From the NCBI GenBank assembly GCA_026826555.1, contig JAKSZT010054307.1, positions 874,140 through 938,139 on the forward strand: 64,000 bases of DNA, given 5' to 3'. The notes beneath the pieces were generated by a model. It was not told the origin of the DNA. It saw only the letters and a list, made by a program, of their open reading frames with translations, and did not search any database. Origin of the DNA: Tolypeutes matacus. Its lineage: Eukaryota > Chordata > Mammalia > Cingulata > Chlamyphoridae. The stretch's first letter is position 1; each line of letters begins with the position of its first letter. The position numbers and the translations under genes are program-made. Of this stretch, positions 45,291 through 57,669 are shown in pieces.

Positions 45291-46504
45291 TGACATCAAT
45301 CTGGCTGTTCAATATATATTTTGGTTTGCTCCTTAATTCTCTCTGTTCAAGGTAATAAAAAGCTGGCTGATGAAGGGCTTAATATATACATGAAAGCCCT
45401 CTATTTGGAAAAAGTATTTCACAAGCTCAACGAGGCATGTAAAAAATTAATTGCATTTAACAGGCAGCTTGAAACATGAGCAATGTGAAAGAAGTAGCAG
45501 GAATAGAAGAAAGAGATTCTAGGGGGATTGTGGGAAGATAGTAGAGGAGGGAGATCCAAGACTCAGTACTTCTACCAAAACAACTATTAAATAGGGAAGA
45601 ACTGTCTGAAAAAACTATTTTGAAACTCCAGAGGCCAGAAGAACACAGTACAGCATACAGGGAAGAGCAGGAAGAATAGGTTGATAAATTACAGTAAAGA
45701 ACAGTAAATTACTTTCTCCACATGGCAGCTACTAGCACCACCCCTCACTCTCATGGCTGGCCACCCTGGGGTCCAGTCCCTGTCTACCTCACTGGTGACA
45801 GAAAGGGACATAAAAATCCTCTTCCTTAAGATCTAAGGTGGGCACAGCCAATCACTGATGATGGCTTTTGGTTAGCGATTTCAGATTGCAGGGAGACCAG
45901 GGTCTGAGGGAAGCCATTGTTTCAATCCACCCCAGACAGGGGTGGCAGTGGTAGAGAATTAAGGATGTTGTGCTTCCTCAGGGCTATGGGGGAGAGTTAC
46001 TTGAAGGGCTTCACTTGCTGGGCAGACTAATAAAGCTCAGCTTTGGGAAGCCATCCGAGTTCTTAGCAGCCTTCCTGATTCCCTCATCAGGGCTGTGAGT
46101 TGCCAGTCGATCTGTGCCTCCTTGTGGGTCCCTGGTTCTGTTTTGGCTGGGAATGACGGATTTGGGAAAGTCCTTTCTAGCATGCCCCTCCCCCCAGATT
46201 TGTCCTCCAGGCAAAAGCACCTTGAAACAAAAAGGAGTGTAAGAAACCATAGAGGTGGAAAGTCTGAAGCAAAGGTTTACAGGCTTCAAACACCCAGAGG
46301 ATCTGTCTTGTGAGAAATAGAGGTCACACCCAAACTCCTGTAAACAAGGGACCTACAAAACAACAAATAAGACAGAGGCCCAGAAAGACAGGGAAAACAC
46401 AAAACACTGCATTCACCTAGGGCAGAGCTTCCTGATAGCAGGGCTGAAGCTCAAGAAAATCTCTGTCTTCTTACCAGCTGGTTACAAAATCAAGAAACAG
46501 GAAA

Positions 46505-46700
46505 ACAGGTGTAGCCCAGTGTAACTCAGTGGTTGAGCTCCTGCTTCACAGGTACAAGGTCCCAGGTTCAATCCCTGTTACCTGCTAAAAAAAAGGAAGT
46601 AGAGAAAAATTAATAAACATATCTCAGGGAATAAATCTAAGAGTTAACTTTCTAAAGTATTAAAATGTACACTGTGTAACAAAAGAGTACAAAACAAAAA
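46505..46700 (+). mobile_element. tRNA-derived SINE of a second type
   Basis: The head includes an A-box-like TGTAACTCAGTGGTTGAG and a B-box-like AGGTCCCAGGTTCAATCCC (46557-46575), followed by an unrelated body and an A-rich end. A perfect 13-base target duplication, AAGAAACAGGAAA, lies at 46492-46504 and 46701-46713. The head differs from the DAS copies at 17995 and 25201 (no GGGAAGC start). Confidence 0.75.
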
Positions 46701-46729
46701 AAGAAACAGGAAATGATGTTCCATCCAAA

Positions 46730-47640
46730 GGAAGAGGATAAAAATCCAGAGCACACCAATAAAGAAGACCAGAATGTGGACATACAAAATGAAGCCTTTT
46801 AAAAAATGATCTTAAGAATGGTGAAATGAAGGAAAATATAGAGAAAGAACTAAAGAATATCAGGAAAACAAGGAATGAGCAATATGAGAATCTTATAAAG
46901 AGATAGAAATTTTAAAAAGGAACAAAACAGAAGTACTGGAGTTGAAGACCACAATAACTGAAATGAAAAATGCCCCAGAGGGTTTCAAGAGCAGATTGGA
47001 TCTGGCAGAAGAAAGAATCAGTGAATTCAAAGACAAATCATTTGAAATGAATCAGGCTGAGGACCGGAAAGGTAAAAGAATTACAAAAAGTGAAAATAGC
47101 CTAAGACACCTCTAGGACACAATCTAGCATACAAATATATGCATTATGGGAGTCATAGACCAAGAAGAAAGAGATGGGGGACAAAAGAAATATCAAAAGA
47201 AATAATGACAGAGAACTTCCAAAACAAAGCAAAAGTCATGAACATACACATCCAAGAAGCCCAGAGAACACCAAACAGGATAAATATGAAGAAAAATATA
47301 TTCCATCATGTACCGACCACAGCATTGAATGCAAAGAACAAGGACAGAGTTCTGAAAGCTTCAAGAGAAAAACAACATGTTATGTACAAGGGGGTTCCAA
47401 TGAGATTGAATGCCAATTTCTCATCAGAAACCATAGAAACAAGAAGCCAATGGATTAAATACTTAAAGTGCTGAAAGAAAACAATTGCCAACAGAATTTT
47501 AAATCTGGTGAGAGTTTCTTTCAAAAAAGAGAGATTAAGACAGTCTCAGATAAACAAAAGCTAAGGGAGTTCATCACCACTAGACCTACCCTACAAGCAA
47601 TACTAAAGGCCATTCTTCAAACTGAAAGGAAAGGACACTA
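46730..47640 (+). pseudogene. L1 ORF1 remnant
   Basis: The K/E-rich coiled coil is at 46800-47060. 47139-47474 encodes the RNA-binding domain region, with 'I-Q-E-A-Q-R-T-P-N-R' and, downstream, 'F-S-S-E-T-I-E-T-R-S-Q-W'. 47500-47640 holds the C-terminal domain in another frame. Two overlapping frames (47139-47474 and 47174-47458) show a frameshift inside the gene. ORF1p forms trimers that bind L1 RNA; this copy would not. Confidence 0.75.
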
Positions 47641-48569
47641 GACAATGGTTCAAAGTGGCATAAAGAAATAAAAACTTGTGGTAAAGGTAACTATTTGTTT
47701 AATTATAAATGCCAGTATTGTTGTAGTGTATTGTTTGTTATGTAACTCCACTTTTTACTTCCTACAGGTGCTAAAATACAAATGCATAACAGTAATGACA
47801 AATCTATGATTTTTGGCATGAAATGTACAAAAATATAAGTGGTAACAAGTACAAAAATAAGGTTGGGGAATGGAAGGATATAGGAAAATTGTATGTGTAT
47901 CTTATTGACATTATTATCAAACAAAATATGATTGTTATATATTTAGGATGTTAAATGTTAATGCTATGGTAACTACAAAGAAAATAGATGAAAAATATAT
48001 CCAGATAGAAAAGAGAAGGCACTCGATATGGTACAGCACACACATAAAAAAAAATCAAATATAAAAGTAGGCATTAGCAGAAGAATTGAGGGACAAAATG
48101 TATGACATACAAAGGCTAAATAGCAAAATGACAGAAGGTAGTCCTGCATTATCAGTAGTGACTTTAAATGCAAGTGTGATTAAACTCTCCAGTCAAAAGA
48201 CAGAGATTGGAGCAATGGATTTAAAAAAGCATTACCCAACTCTATGTGATCTGCATGAGACTCATATTAAATTTTAAGCTACAAGTAGATTGAACATGAA
48301 AGGATGGAAAAAATATAGCATGCTAGCAGAAATAAAAAGAGAATGAGGGTAGCTACACTAATATCAGATGAAATAGACTTTAAGTAAAAAAAAATGTTAC
48401 AAGGGACAAAGATGGTCATTATTTAACGATAAAGAGGACAATTCCAAAAAGAGATATAACAATTATAAATATATATACACCTAACAGCAGAGCCCCAAAA
48501 TATATGCAGCAAATACTGACAGATTTGAAGGGAGAAATTGATGGTTCTACATAAACAGTAGGAGACTTT

Positions 48570-48680
48570 TATATATATATATTTTTTTATTTTTTACTTT
48601 ACCAAAAGGTCCCAGGGATCAAACCCGGGTCCTTCCATATGGTAGACGGATGCCCAACCACTTGAGCCACATCCGCTTCC
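48570..48680 (-). mobile_element. DAS-type SINE, antisense
   Basis: Read on the minus strand it starts GGGAAGCGGATGTGGCTCAA at 48680 and has the B-box-like GGGTTTGATCCC near 48615-48626; the tail is the T/AT-rich run at 48570-48600. The target duplication CAGTAGGAGACTTT is perfect at 48556-48569 and 48681-48694. Confidence 0.9.
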
Positions 48681-50964
48681 CAGTAGGAGACTTTAATAGA
48701 CCATTTTTGATAATAGAAATCTAGTCAGAAGCTCAATAAGGAAATATAAGACTTGAACAATATTCTAAACCAATTAGAACTTATAGAGATATATAGAATA
48801 CTTCATCCAATAACAACAGAATATACTTTCTTCTCAAGTGCACATGGATCATTCTCCAGGACAGACCATATGTCAGGTCACAAAATAAGTCTCAATAAAT
48901 TAAAAAATATTGAAATCATATAATTTATATTCTCCAACCAAGATGGAATAAAGCTAGAAATCAATAACACAGGGAGAAATGGAAAATTCAAAAATATGTG
49001 GAAATCAAACAATATATTCTTGAACAACCAATGGTTTGAAGAGGAAAACAGAGGCAAAATTGGGAAATATCTTTAGGCTGATGAAAACAAAAATACAATA
49101 TACCAAAACTTATGGGATGTAGTGCAGGAAGTGTGAGAGGGAAATGTATAACTGTAAATACTTAATAATAATAAAAAAAGACTTCAAACAGAAAGCTGAC
49201 CTCAAAAGTGGAATAACTAGAAAAAGAAGAGTAAATTAAACACAAAGCAAGCATAAGAAAGGATTTAACAAAGATTAGAGTGAAGATAACCGAAATTAAA
49301 AAAAAAAAAAAAACACAATAGAGAGAATCAGCAAAACCAAAGGTGGTTCTTTGAAATGATCAATAAAATTAAAAAACCATTAGCTAATTAACAAAATAAA
49401 AAAAAAGATGATACAAATAACAAGAAATGAAAAGAGGGACATTATTACCAATCCCAGTGAAATAAAAAGGACTAAGAGGCTATTATGAACAACTGTCAAC
49501 TGCATACCAATAAATTAGATAACTTAGATAAAATAGACAAATTCTTAGAAATGCAAAAACTACCTACATTCACTCAAGACTAAATAGAAGATCTCCATAA
49601 ACCAATAACTAGCAAAGGGATTGAGTCAGTAATTAAAAACCTCCCAACAAAGAAAAGCCCAGGACCAGATGGCTTCACAGGGGAATTCTACCAAACATTC
49701 CAAGAAGACTTAACTCCAATTCTGCTCAAATTCTTCCAAAAGACTGAAGAGGCGGGATCAACCCTACCCTCATACCAAATCCATATAAAGATACCAGAAG
49801 AAAAGAAAACTATAAACAAATATCTCATGAATACAGACACAAAAACCCTCAGCAAAATACTAGGAAACCAAATCCAACAGCAATTAGAAAAAATTAAACA
49901 CCATGATCAAGTGGCATATATCCCTAGTATGCAAGGTTGGTTCAACATAAGAAAATCAATTATTGTAATACACTGCATTAACACAATGAAGGAAAACAAA
50001 CAAACAAACACATGATCATCTCAATTGGTGCAGAAAAAGGCATTTGACAAAATCCAGCTCCCCTTCTTGATTAAAAACAAAAAAACACTTATAATACTTG
50101 GAATAGAAGGAAACTTCCTCAATATGATAAAAGACATATATGAAAAGCCCACAAATAACATCCTATTTCATGGTGAAAGACTGAAAGCTTTCCCTAAGAT
50201 CAGGAAAAAGACAAGGATGCCCAGTGCCACCACTGTTATCCAGTGTTTTACTGGAAGATCTTGCCAGAGCAAATAGGCAAGAAAATTAATAAAAGGCATT
50301 CAAAATGGAAAGGAAGAAGTAAAAGTTTCCCTATTTTCAGATGAGATGATCCTATATACAGAAAATCCTGAATAATCCACAACAAAGCTCCTGGAGCTAA
50401 CAAATGAATTCAGCAAACTGGTGGGGTACCAGGTCAACACCAAAAATTAGTCGTGATTTTACATACAAGCAGTGAACAATTGGGAGAATAACTAAAGAAA
50501 AAAATGTCTATTCACAATAGCAACTGAAAGAATAAAATACCTAGGAATAAATCTAACAAAACATGTAAAGGACTTGTATACAGAAAACTACAAAACATTG
50601 GTAAAAGAAATAAAAGAAGACCTAAATAAATGGAAGGATATTCCATGTTCATGATTTGGAAGTCTAAACTATGACTATGTTGTCAATCCTACCCAATTAA
50701 TAAGCAATTAATAAATGCAATCCCAATAAAAAATTCCAACACCCTTCTTTGCAGAGATGGAAAAGTCAATCATCAAATGTATATGGAAAAGTAAAGGGGT
50801 CCTGAATAGCTAAAACCATCTTGAAAAAGAAGTATGAAGTTGGAGGACTCATACCTCCTGATCTGAAAACATATTACAAAGCCACTGTAATCAAAGCATG
50901 GTACTGGCACAAGGACAGACATATGGAATCAAATTGAGAGCTCAGAAATCAATGCTCACATTTT

Positions 50965-51225
50965 GGCCAACTGATTTTTTTTTTTAGTTAGGCCAGTAAA
51001 AAGAATTTATTTGGAAATGGGGAAAAGGAATAGAGCTTGCTGAGAAATGGGAGAGAAGGACGGAAATATACACTAGGATTTAGTGCGGGCTCCTCTAGGC
51101 AGAGAGAGTGAGTCTGCCTTGTGTGATTACCTTTTAAATCATTAATTATTCCTCCCCCTTGTTAATGCTAAGGGGAGGGTCCACAGTTGTTATTGGTTAC
51201 CCCAATGGTGGGGACCAATGATGAG
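50965..51225 (-). repeat. LTR fragment at the L1 mosaic boundary
   Basis: 'aaatcattaattattcctcc' followed by 'gttaatgctaaggggaggg' and 'attggttacccca' matches the middle of the LTR at 43800-43900, and both share an 'aatttatt' poly(A)-signal side. It begins after a T run at 50976-50985. L1 sequence on its two sides is not contiguous. Confidence 0.7.
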
Positions 51226-52405
51226 GACCCCATCAAAATAAAAAATACATGGGACCTCATCAAAATAAAAAACATTTGTGCCTCAAAAGACTTTATCATG
51301 AAAATAAAATGATAGCCTTCAAAATGGAAGAAAATATTTGGAAACTTAAAAACTTGAATAGACAACTCTCCATAGAAGATATATAAATGGTCAGAAAGCA
51401 CATGAAAAGTTGCTCAACATCTTTTCGGGGAAATGCAAATCAAAACCATCAGGGAAATGCAAATCAAAATCACAATGAGATACCATTTCATACCTATTAG
51501 AAAGACTGCTATTAAAAAAACAACAGTAAATAACAAGTGTTGGATAGGATGCAGAGAAATAAACACTCATTGCTTATGGGAATTTGAAATGTTGCATCCA
51601 TTGTGGAAGACAGTTTCGCAGTTCCTCAGAAAGTTAAGTATAGAACTACCATATGTCCCACAATCCCACTACTAGGTACATACCCAAAAGAATTGAAAGA
51701 AGGAACTCAAAAAGTCATTATTTTTACGACAATGTTTATAGAGGCATTTTCCCAATTGCCAAAAGATGGAGGCAATCCCTGTCCATCAAATGATTAATAG
51801 ATAAACACAATATTGTATACACATATAATGGAATATTATTTTACTGTATACGGGAATGAAGTTCTGATATATGCGACAACATGGATGAAACTTGAAGGCA
51901 TGTTGAAATGTCAGGCACAAAAGGGCAAATACTGTATGATTTGAAACAATTAGAATAAGCAAACTCATTGAGTCAGAATCTAGAATATAGGTTACAAGGG
52001 AATTGATGGGTATAGGGAATGGGAAGTTAAGGCTTCAGATGTACAGGGTTCCTATACAGAATGATGGAAATGTTTTGGTAATGGATGTTGATAATGTAGC
52101 AGAACATTGTGAATGCAACTAACAGCACTGAACTATATACTGAATATCATAAAAAGGGGAAATGTTAGATTGTATATACAGTAACAGAATAAAATTTTTA
52201 AAAATCTATGGAACTACACTGCACGATCAATGAACCCTAAGTTAAACCACAGTCTTTTATTAATAGTACAATTATAAAAATGTGCTATCATCAATTGTAA
52301 CAAATGTTCCACACCAATGGAAGTTTGTTGTTGGTGTGGTCATGTATGAGAATCCTATTTTATGCTTGATTGTTTTTTAAACTCGCAACTTCTCTAAAAA
52401 AGGAA

Positions 52406-53965
52406 AAACATCTTTTATTCTTCCTGCGGATCATGATTGATTAACCCTGCCAAGATGATGATTCTTCTCTTTGCCTGCTGATCCTTGGACACAGGAATAC
52501 AAATTGCCTAGGTGGCAATCATAGTTGGAAATTCAGTGGGAACCTTACTGTGTCCTCTGCAGAGTATGCCCCTTCAATCATGTAGAACCCAGAATAGAAC
52601 AGATGGAAAACACAAATTCCCCGATACAGCCATTGGAAATGATGGTAAGTGAGGTTACTCTTGCTTTCACCCTTTGGTTCTTGACCTCCTGGGGGCACAG
52701 AACCATCTAGAAGTCTCTGATCCAGTGTACATATGGCATTCTGGAGGAAAGCACCCTATCCTTGCAGAGCTGGTCCTTCACCTATATCTTTAACAGGTCA
52801 TCCAATGCTCTTACAGGATGCTTTTGAAGGGTACAGTATGTGATACAACCAGTAAATAGTTGTGGGACTACTCCTGCACTTACTTTGCTACAAAGTGAGT
52901 CCATTGGTTGGATGTTTTGTAGTGCAATACTCTATGCTTGTGGATCTGGCACTCTACAGCTATCCAGATCATGCTGGGGGTTGAGGCTCTACAGGCAGGA
53001 AAAGCAAACCCATTCCTAGAGTAAGTTTATATTCCTGTAAGAATAAACTGCTGGCCATTATAAGGAGGAAGCAGCTTAACTTGCCAATGAATAGCTGGCT
53101 TGTGTCCGTAAGAAACAGTACCATGTAGCAGGCTCATTGTTGGTCTCTGTTATTGGCATTTGGATAACCGGAGTGGCAGTGCCTAGAGCAGCTTTGGTAA
53201 GTGGTAACATATCATTGAGCCCACTCATAGCCTTTACATCTGTAGCTATGGCCATTTCACTAATTTACCCTTCAAGCCAGAACTGGGGTGGCCACTGACA
53301 AAGGCTTCTTATATCAACTGGCTGAGTCATTTAGTCTGCTTGGTTGTTTAGAGACCCTTCCATGTTTAATTCTTCCTGGTGGGCATAAATGTGTGAGGCA
53401 AAGATCTTCACACTTCATTTCCACTTCCATACACATGCCTCTACCCCAGAGTTTCTTGTCTCCGATCTTCCAATATTTTTCAATCTAGGTCCCTGACCAG
53501 CAAGCCATGCCATTTGCTATGCACATGAGTCCACATATATGGTAACCTTGGGCCACTTCTCATTTCACACAAAGTGAAGGACCAGGGGAACCATTCAAAG
53601 GGTCATCCGTTCAGAAAATTTTCCCTCCCTGTTCTTTTTCATGTCCATCCCTGACTGATACTATATGTAATCACCATCTAATTTTAACTTGCACCCAACC
53701 CACATAGTGAAGCCACCTATCCATAAACCAAGCCTGGGGTTTTTCTATGCCTTTTATCCGGATATACAGAATCTCTCTCGAAAGCCACTGGAGTGAGGGG
53801 GGGTACTGATGCAATCATGGCGGACCAATCATGGTGTTCTAGGTTACATGATTATGCAGCTTGCCTGTGCCCTCAAATGCTGCTCATGCTCAATCCCAAA
53901 TGTACCAGTAGATTTTATGATGGATTGTGACTGGACCTACCTGACTTAATGACTTCAAAAGTCAA
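52406..53965 (-). pseudogene. pol: Second ERV-L pol remnant (inverted copy of 4885-6469)
   Basis: On the minus strand this runs from the end of the RT connection (near 53965) through RNase H and integrase to the dUTPase start, which is cut at 52406-52412 by the L1 tail at the same base as in the first copy (AAACATC, the complement of GATGTTT). By eye the two copies are about 90% identical, and some parts (53288-53488 against 5354-5554) are about 98%. Open frames at 52525-52710 and 53288-53488 on the + strand are antisense. Stops and frame changes make it non-functional. Similarity to the first copy ends near 53965. Confidence 0.8.
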
Positions 53966-54739
53966 ATAGACTTGCCTAATATCTCCTCTACTCCAACCTC
54001 ACTCAGCATGTTACTAGCAGCAGATTATCACACCTCCTATTTTCCAGAGAATATCTAAGGAATCTTTCCACTTCAAAACCAAAGCCCCATGCCTTAACAC
54101 TCCCTCTATGCTCTGTTTTCTCTGGAGAAAAAAAAATATCCCTACTGCCACCCAAATTACAGAGGTTAGGACACATAGAACTACAAATAATTCTATTTCG
54201 CAGGGTAGAATGTCTGAGAAGGATGTGCAAACTTCTGTTTCATAAATCAGGCTATGAATTCAGAATCACATCAGGGAAAAAATGAACTTGATGGGCTGCT
54301 GATTCTGGAAATATTGTTCTCTATCATTTTAACTTTCATAGTTTAAATTTAATCAGGTGTTTTTCTAAAGTTTAAAATCTTGCTATGGATAAGTCAATAA
54401 AGACTTACAGGTGCCTAGCACAAATTTGCATACGAACTCAATAAATTTCTTATGAAAACTGATATTTACTCAGTTTAGGCACATTTTGCTTCTTTTCTAA
54501 TAACATTTCCAAACGTAAAAATAAACTAAGTCAGCATGATTATAACTGAGTGACTAAATTGTGCAAGCTATGATGATTCACAAATGAATCTTACTTAGGA
54601 ATTATTACTTCTTCTCACCACCTGAAAGTTCCTTCCATTGCTGCCATGAGAAACTGAAATTTTGGTGAAAATATGGTGTAATTGTTGTAGATTCTTAGAA
54701 AAATATGAAATCTCTTAAAATTCAACATTAAGAAAAAAT
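53966..54739. other. Unassigned sequence
   Basis: After the ERV-L block ends, no family is recognised. A 75-codon minus-strand frame at 54003-54230 has no domain. Confidence 0.35.
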
Positions 54740-54840
54740 CCAATTTAAAATGTGCAAAAATGCTCCAAATAATGGAATACAACTCAGCAATAAAAAGGAA
54801 TGAACTATTGATACACATAACAACTTGGATGCTTCTACTT
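54740..54840 (+). repeat. L1 ORF2 3' fragment
   Basis: 'aatggaatacaactcagcaataaaaagga' across 54773-54801 followed by 'tgatacacataacaacttgg' is the standard L1 ORF2 3' text on the + strand. Very short. Confidence 0.65.
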
Positions 54841-54879
54841 ATATTTAGTTTAATTGTTCTTTAATATCTTAAGGTAAAA

Positions 54880-55600
54880 AGATATACCATCGATTTTACA
54901 CCATTTGTCTAATCTTATATAAAAATTTAATATTATAATTTCTCCCTAAAAATGTTTTTAGCTACATCCCACCATTTTTGGTATGTTGTGTTTTCATTTT
55001 CATTCAGTTCAAAATATGTTCCAGTTTTCCTTCTTGTCCTATGGGTTATTTAGAAGTTTGTTTTAATTTCAAAATATTTGGGGCTTTTCCAGTTATCTTT
55101 CTATTATTGATTTCTACTTTAATTACATTATGGTTAAAGAAGGTACTCTATCATTTTAATCCTTTTAAATTTGAAAATTTGAGACATGTTTCCAAGTCCA
55201 GCAAAGTGTCTATATTGGTGAATGGCCCATGTACACTTGAAAATAATGTATATTCTACTCTTCTTAGACAAAGTATTCTATAAATGACAATTATGTCAAG
55301 TTGATTGAAACTGTAGTCCAGGTCTTATATATTTTTACTGATTTCTATCTGTTGTTACATCACTTACTGAGAGTGACGTGTTGAAATATACAACTCTGTG
55401 GATTTTCTATTTCTTTTTTGAGTTCTGTCAGTTTTGTATCATGTATTTTGAAACTCTGTTTTTAGATGTGTACACATTTAAAAGTGTTATCTCTTTCTGA
55501 TGGATTGTCCCCTTTATCACTGTGAATGATGCCTCATGTCCCCAATACCCTTGTAATGAAATCTATTATATCTGATATTAATATATCCATTCTAGCATTC
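54880..55600 (-). repeat. Old L1 ORF2 endonuclease-region fragment
   Basis: The + strand holds complements of L1 ORF2 text: 'atcccaccatttttggtatg', 'aatggcccatgtacacttg', 'aaataatgtatattctac', 'gtattctataaatgac' and 'ctgatattaatatatccat'. This is the region just after ORF2 starts, in an older L1. Confidence 0.65.
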
Positions 55601-55609
55601 ATTTTTTTA

Positions 55610-56440
55610 AAAGTTTTCTTTCAAACTCTATACCCACTAAGCAAAATCACATGCTTTTTCCCTTTCCCCAACATCTCCTGGTAACTTCTATTTTCTGTCT
55701 GCAAATTTTCTATTTCTATATATCTCATATAAGTGACATGATACAATATTTGGCCTAATATACCTTGCTTATTTCATTCAGCATAATATTTTCAAGGATC
55801 ACCCATGTTGCAGCATGTTTCAGAACTTCATTCTTTCTTACGTCTTTGTAATAGTCCATTATGTGTATGTACCATACACATTCATTCATTTGTTGATGGA
55901 TACTTAAGTTGTTTCCACCTTTTGACTTTTGTGAATAATGCTGCCAATAACAGTGGTGTACAAGTATGTGTTTGAAAACCTGTTTTCACTTTCTTTAGGT
56001 ATATATGAAGGAGTGGAATTGCCAGATCACAGAGTAATTTTATATTTAACTTTTGGAGGCATACCCATATTGCTTTCTATGGTACATTTTTGTGCCAGTC
56101 TACATTCCCACCAAAAATGTACTAGAGTTCCAATTTCTCTGCATCCTCCCCAACACTTTCTACTTTCTGTGTTTTAAATAAGGGCCACCCTTGTGGGTGT
56201 GAAATGGTATCGCATTGTGGTTTTGATTTGCATTTCCCTAATGGCTAATGATGTTGAGCATCTCTTCATATCTTTATTGACCATTTGTGTATCTTCTTTG
56301 GAAAAATGCCTGTCCAAGTCTTTGCTCATTTAAATGGGTTGTTTTTATAGTTGTATTATAACCATTCTATATAGATTCTAGGTATTTAGCTCTTATCAAT
56401 ATGATTTGCAACTATTTTCTCCCATTCTGCACTCCTTCTT
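55610..56440 (-). repeat. Old L1 3' end fragment
   Basis: The complement of the L1 3' part: 'ctcatataagtgacatgat', 'catgttgcagcatgtttca', 'gtatcgcattgtggttttga', 'tttgcatttccctaatggc', ending near 56440. It is a separate insertion from the fragment to its left, because the order of the two pieces does not fit one element. Confidence 0.7.
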
Positions 56441-56469
56441 ATATAGTAGAGTGCCTCAGAAAAGACACT

Positions 56470-57556
56470 TCCCTTTTTAATAGCTTTCCCCAAGACAGTA
56501 TAGGGCAGATTTCTGGTAAATTCCAGAAGGTGGGTTTCTAGAAATTTCCTCCAGCATAGTACATTGTAATTTCTCAGCCATGAAGTGGATCAAAGCCTCA
56601 ACAGTGTTGGATTTCAGCCCTTGTGAGAATAGAAGATGCTTCTTCTTTGGGTACTTATTAGGTTATTAATATTTATCTTTATTTGTGCACATGAGGTTTC
56701 TGAATCAGACAAATTTCTTATTGTGCTCACTGTATAATTAAGAGCCAAAGTAACATTGCACAGTCTGGTGCAAGAGACTGGCGGCCTCTTACCCACTAGT
56801 CTTCCATACCCAGAAACTTTTAAAGTGATTCAATGAAGAGATATCCTACACAAAGGGCAAACTCACTCTGTATGTGTGGGATGAAGAAATATGGATAGTT
56901 TCCGTTTATAGAGGGAAAGGAAACTATTTTCTTTTCTTCCTCCCCTCCTGAGAAAAGATGGAAAGGATCTTTACTCTAACCCTTCTGTATGTAAAATAAC
57001 TATCTTGAGGGGACAGTAAACCCAGTGTCTCTGGCTTTTACAACATAGAAATGTCTATATGGCCCGGGACTTTACTCTTTTGAAATATAAACAAGTAGGA
57101 AGATAATGCTATAACCTAGATGCTTATCCTGAAATGTAAACTTTGGCTTTTGGGGAAGATAAGAGAAGGTTTATTGGATGGAAACAATCAGCTCCGCCAT
57201 TAGAGAAACAAATGACCTCATATCTAATCCTCATTGTATGTGAAAAGTAAAATGTTACTGGAGGAAATGAAAGCAAACATTCTCTGTCTTTATAATGGAT
57301 ACATTTTCCTGGCTCAGGAGACTGAGGTTTTCACAGATTTATTAAAAAATCCAAGGAAGATTTATTTCCCCACACTATTCTACCTTAGCCCTAAGAGTAG
57401 TGTCTGCTTCTTATACCTGCTACTCCTATTATTCTTTAGAATTCTCTTTTACTTTACTTACTTCTCTTCTTTCTTGTAGTTAATCATTCTTGATATTAAG
57501 CTTTTCCTATTCAAATTACTGTGTGGCTTGACTCCTGATTGGACCCCGACTTTAAC
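56470..57556 (+). repeat. ERV-L-type LTR, left copy, with internal insertion
   Basis: The beginning ('tagctttccccaagacagta', 'aattccagaaggtgggtttc') and the end ('ctttagaattctctttta', 'tcaaattactgtgtggcttg', 'gattggaccccgact') both match the LTR at 58800-59336. The middle, about 56640-57385, has no counterpart and is probably an insertion of unknown type. Orientation is +. Confidence 0.5.
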
Positions 57557-57669
57557 AGAATTAGAACCCACCTTCTCCTTCACACATCTCTTACTAAGGC
57601 ATCAAGAAAACTTGCCACTTTCTGCTCAACAGACCCAGTTTCTATAATTTCACCAATATAGTGGACCGG

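Larger units (their letters stand above)
48100..51800 (+). pseudogene. L1 ORF2 remnant
   Basis: Endonuclease text is at 48300-49080, RT start at 49600-49740 (encoding S-P-G-P-D-G-F-T-G-E-F-Y-like sequence), RT core at 49830-50400 and the 3' part to about 51800. At 50340-50350 the expected aspartate pair reads S-D-E-M-like, so the catalytic site is damaged. A SINE sits exactly in the codons of the endonuclease G-D-F-N motif (target duplication at 48556-48569). A stretch of about 380 bases after 50965 is replaced by an LTR piece. Many stops. Confidence 0.75.
45518..52405 (+). mobile_element. Near full-length L1 with mosaic structure
   Basis: The + strand carries a 5' UTR (45518 to about 46440, one monomer), ORF1 (about 46730-47640), ORF2 (about 48100-51800) and 3' UTR with tail (52405). 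SINEs interrupt it at 46505-46700 and 48570-48680, and an LTR fragment replaces about 380 bases of ORF2 at 50965-51225. By eye, the part before 50960 is about 80-85% identical to the antisense L1 at 6470-15573, whereas the part after 51225 is about 92% identical and continues into the same ERV-L junction. The 5' flank does not continue into ERV-L. This suggests two L1s joined near 51 kb. All frames are broken. Confidence 0.75.
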
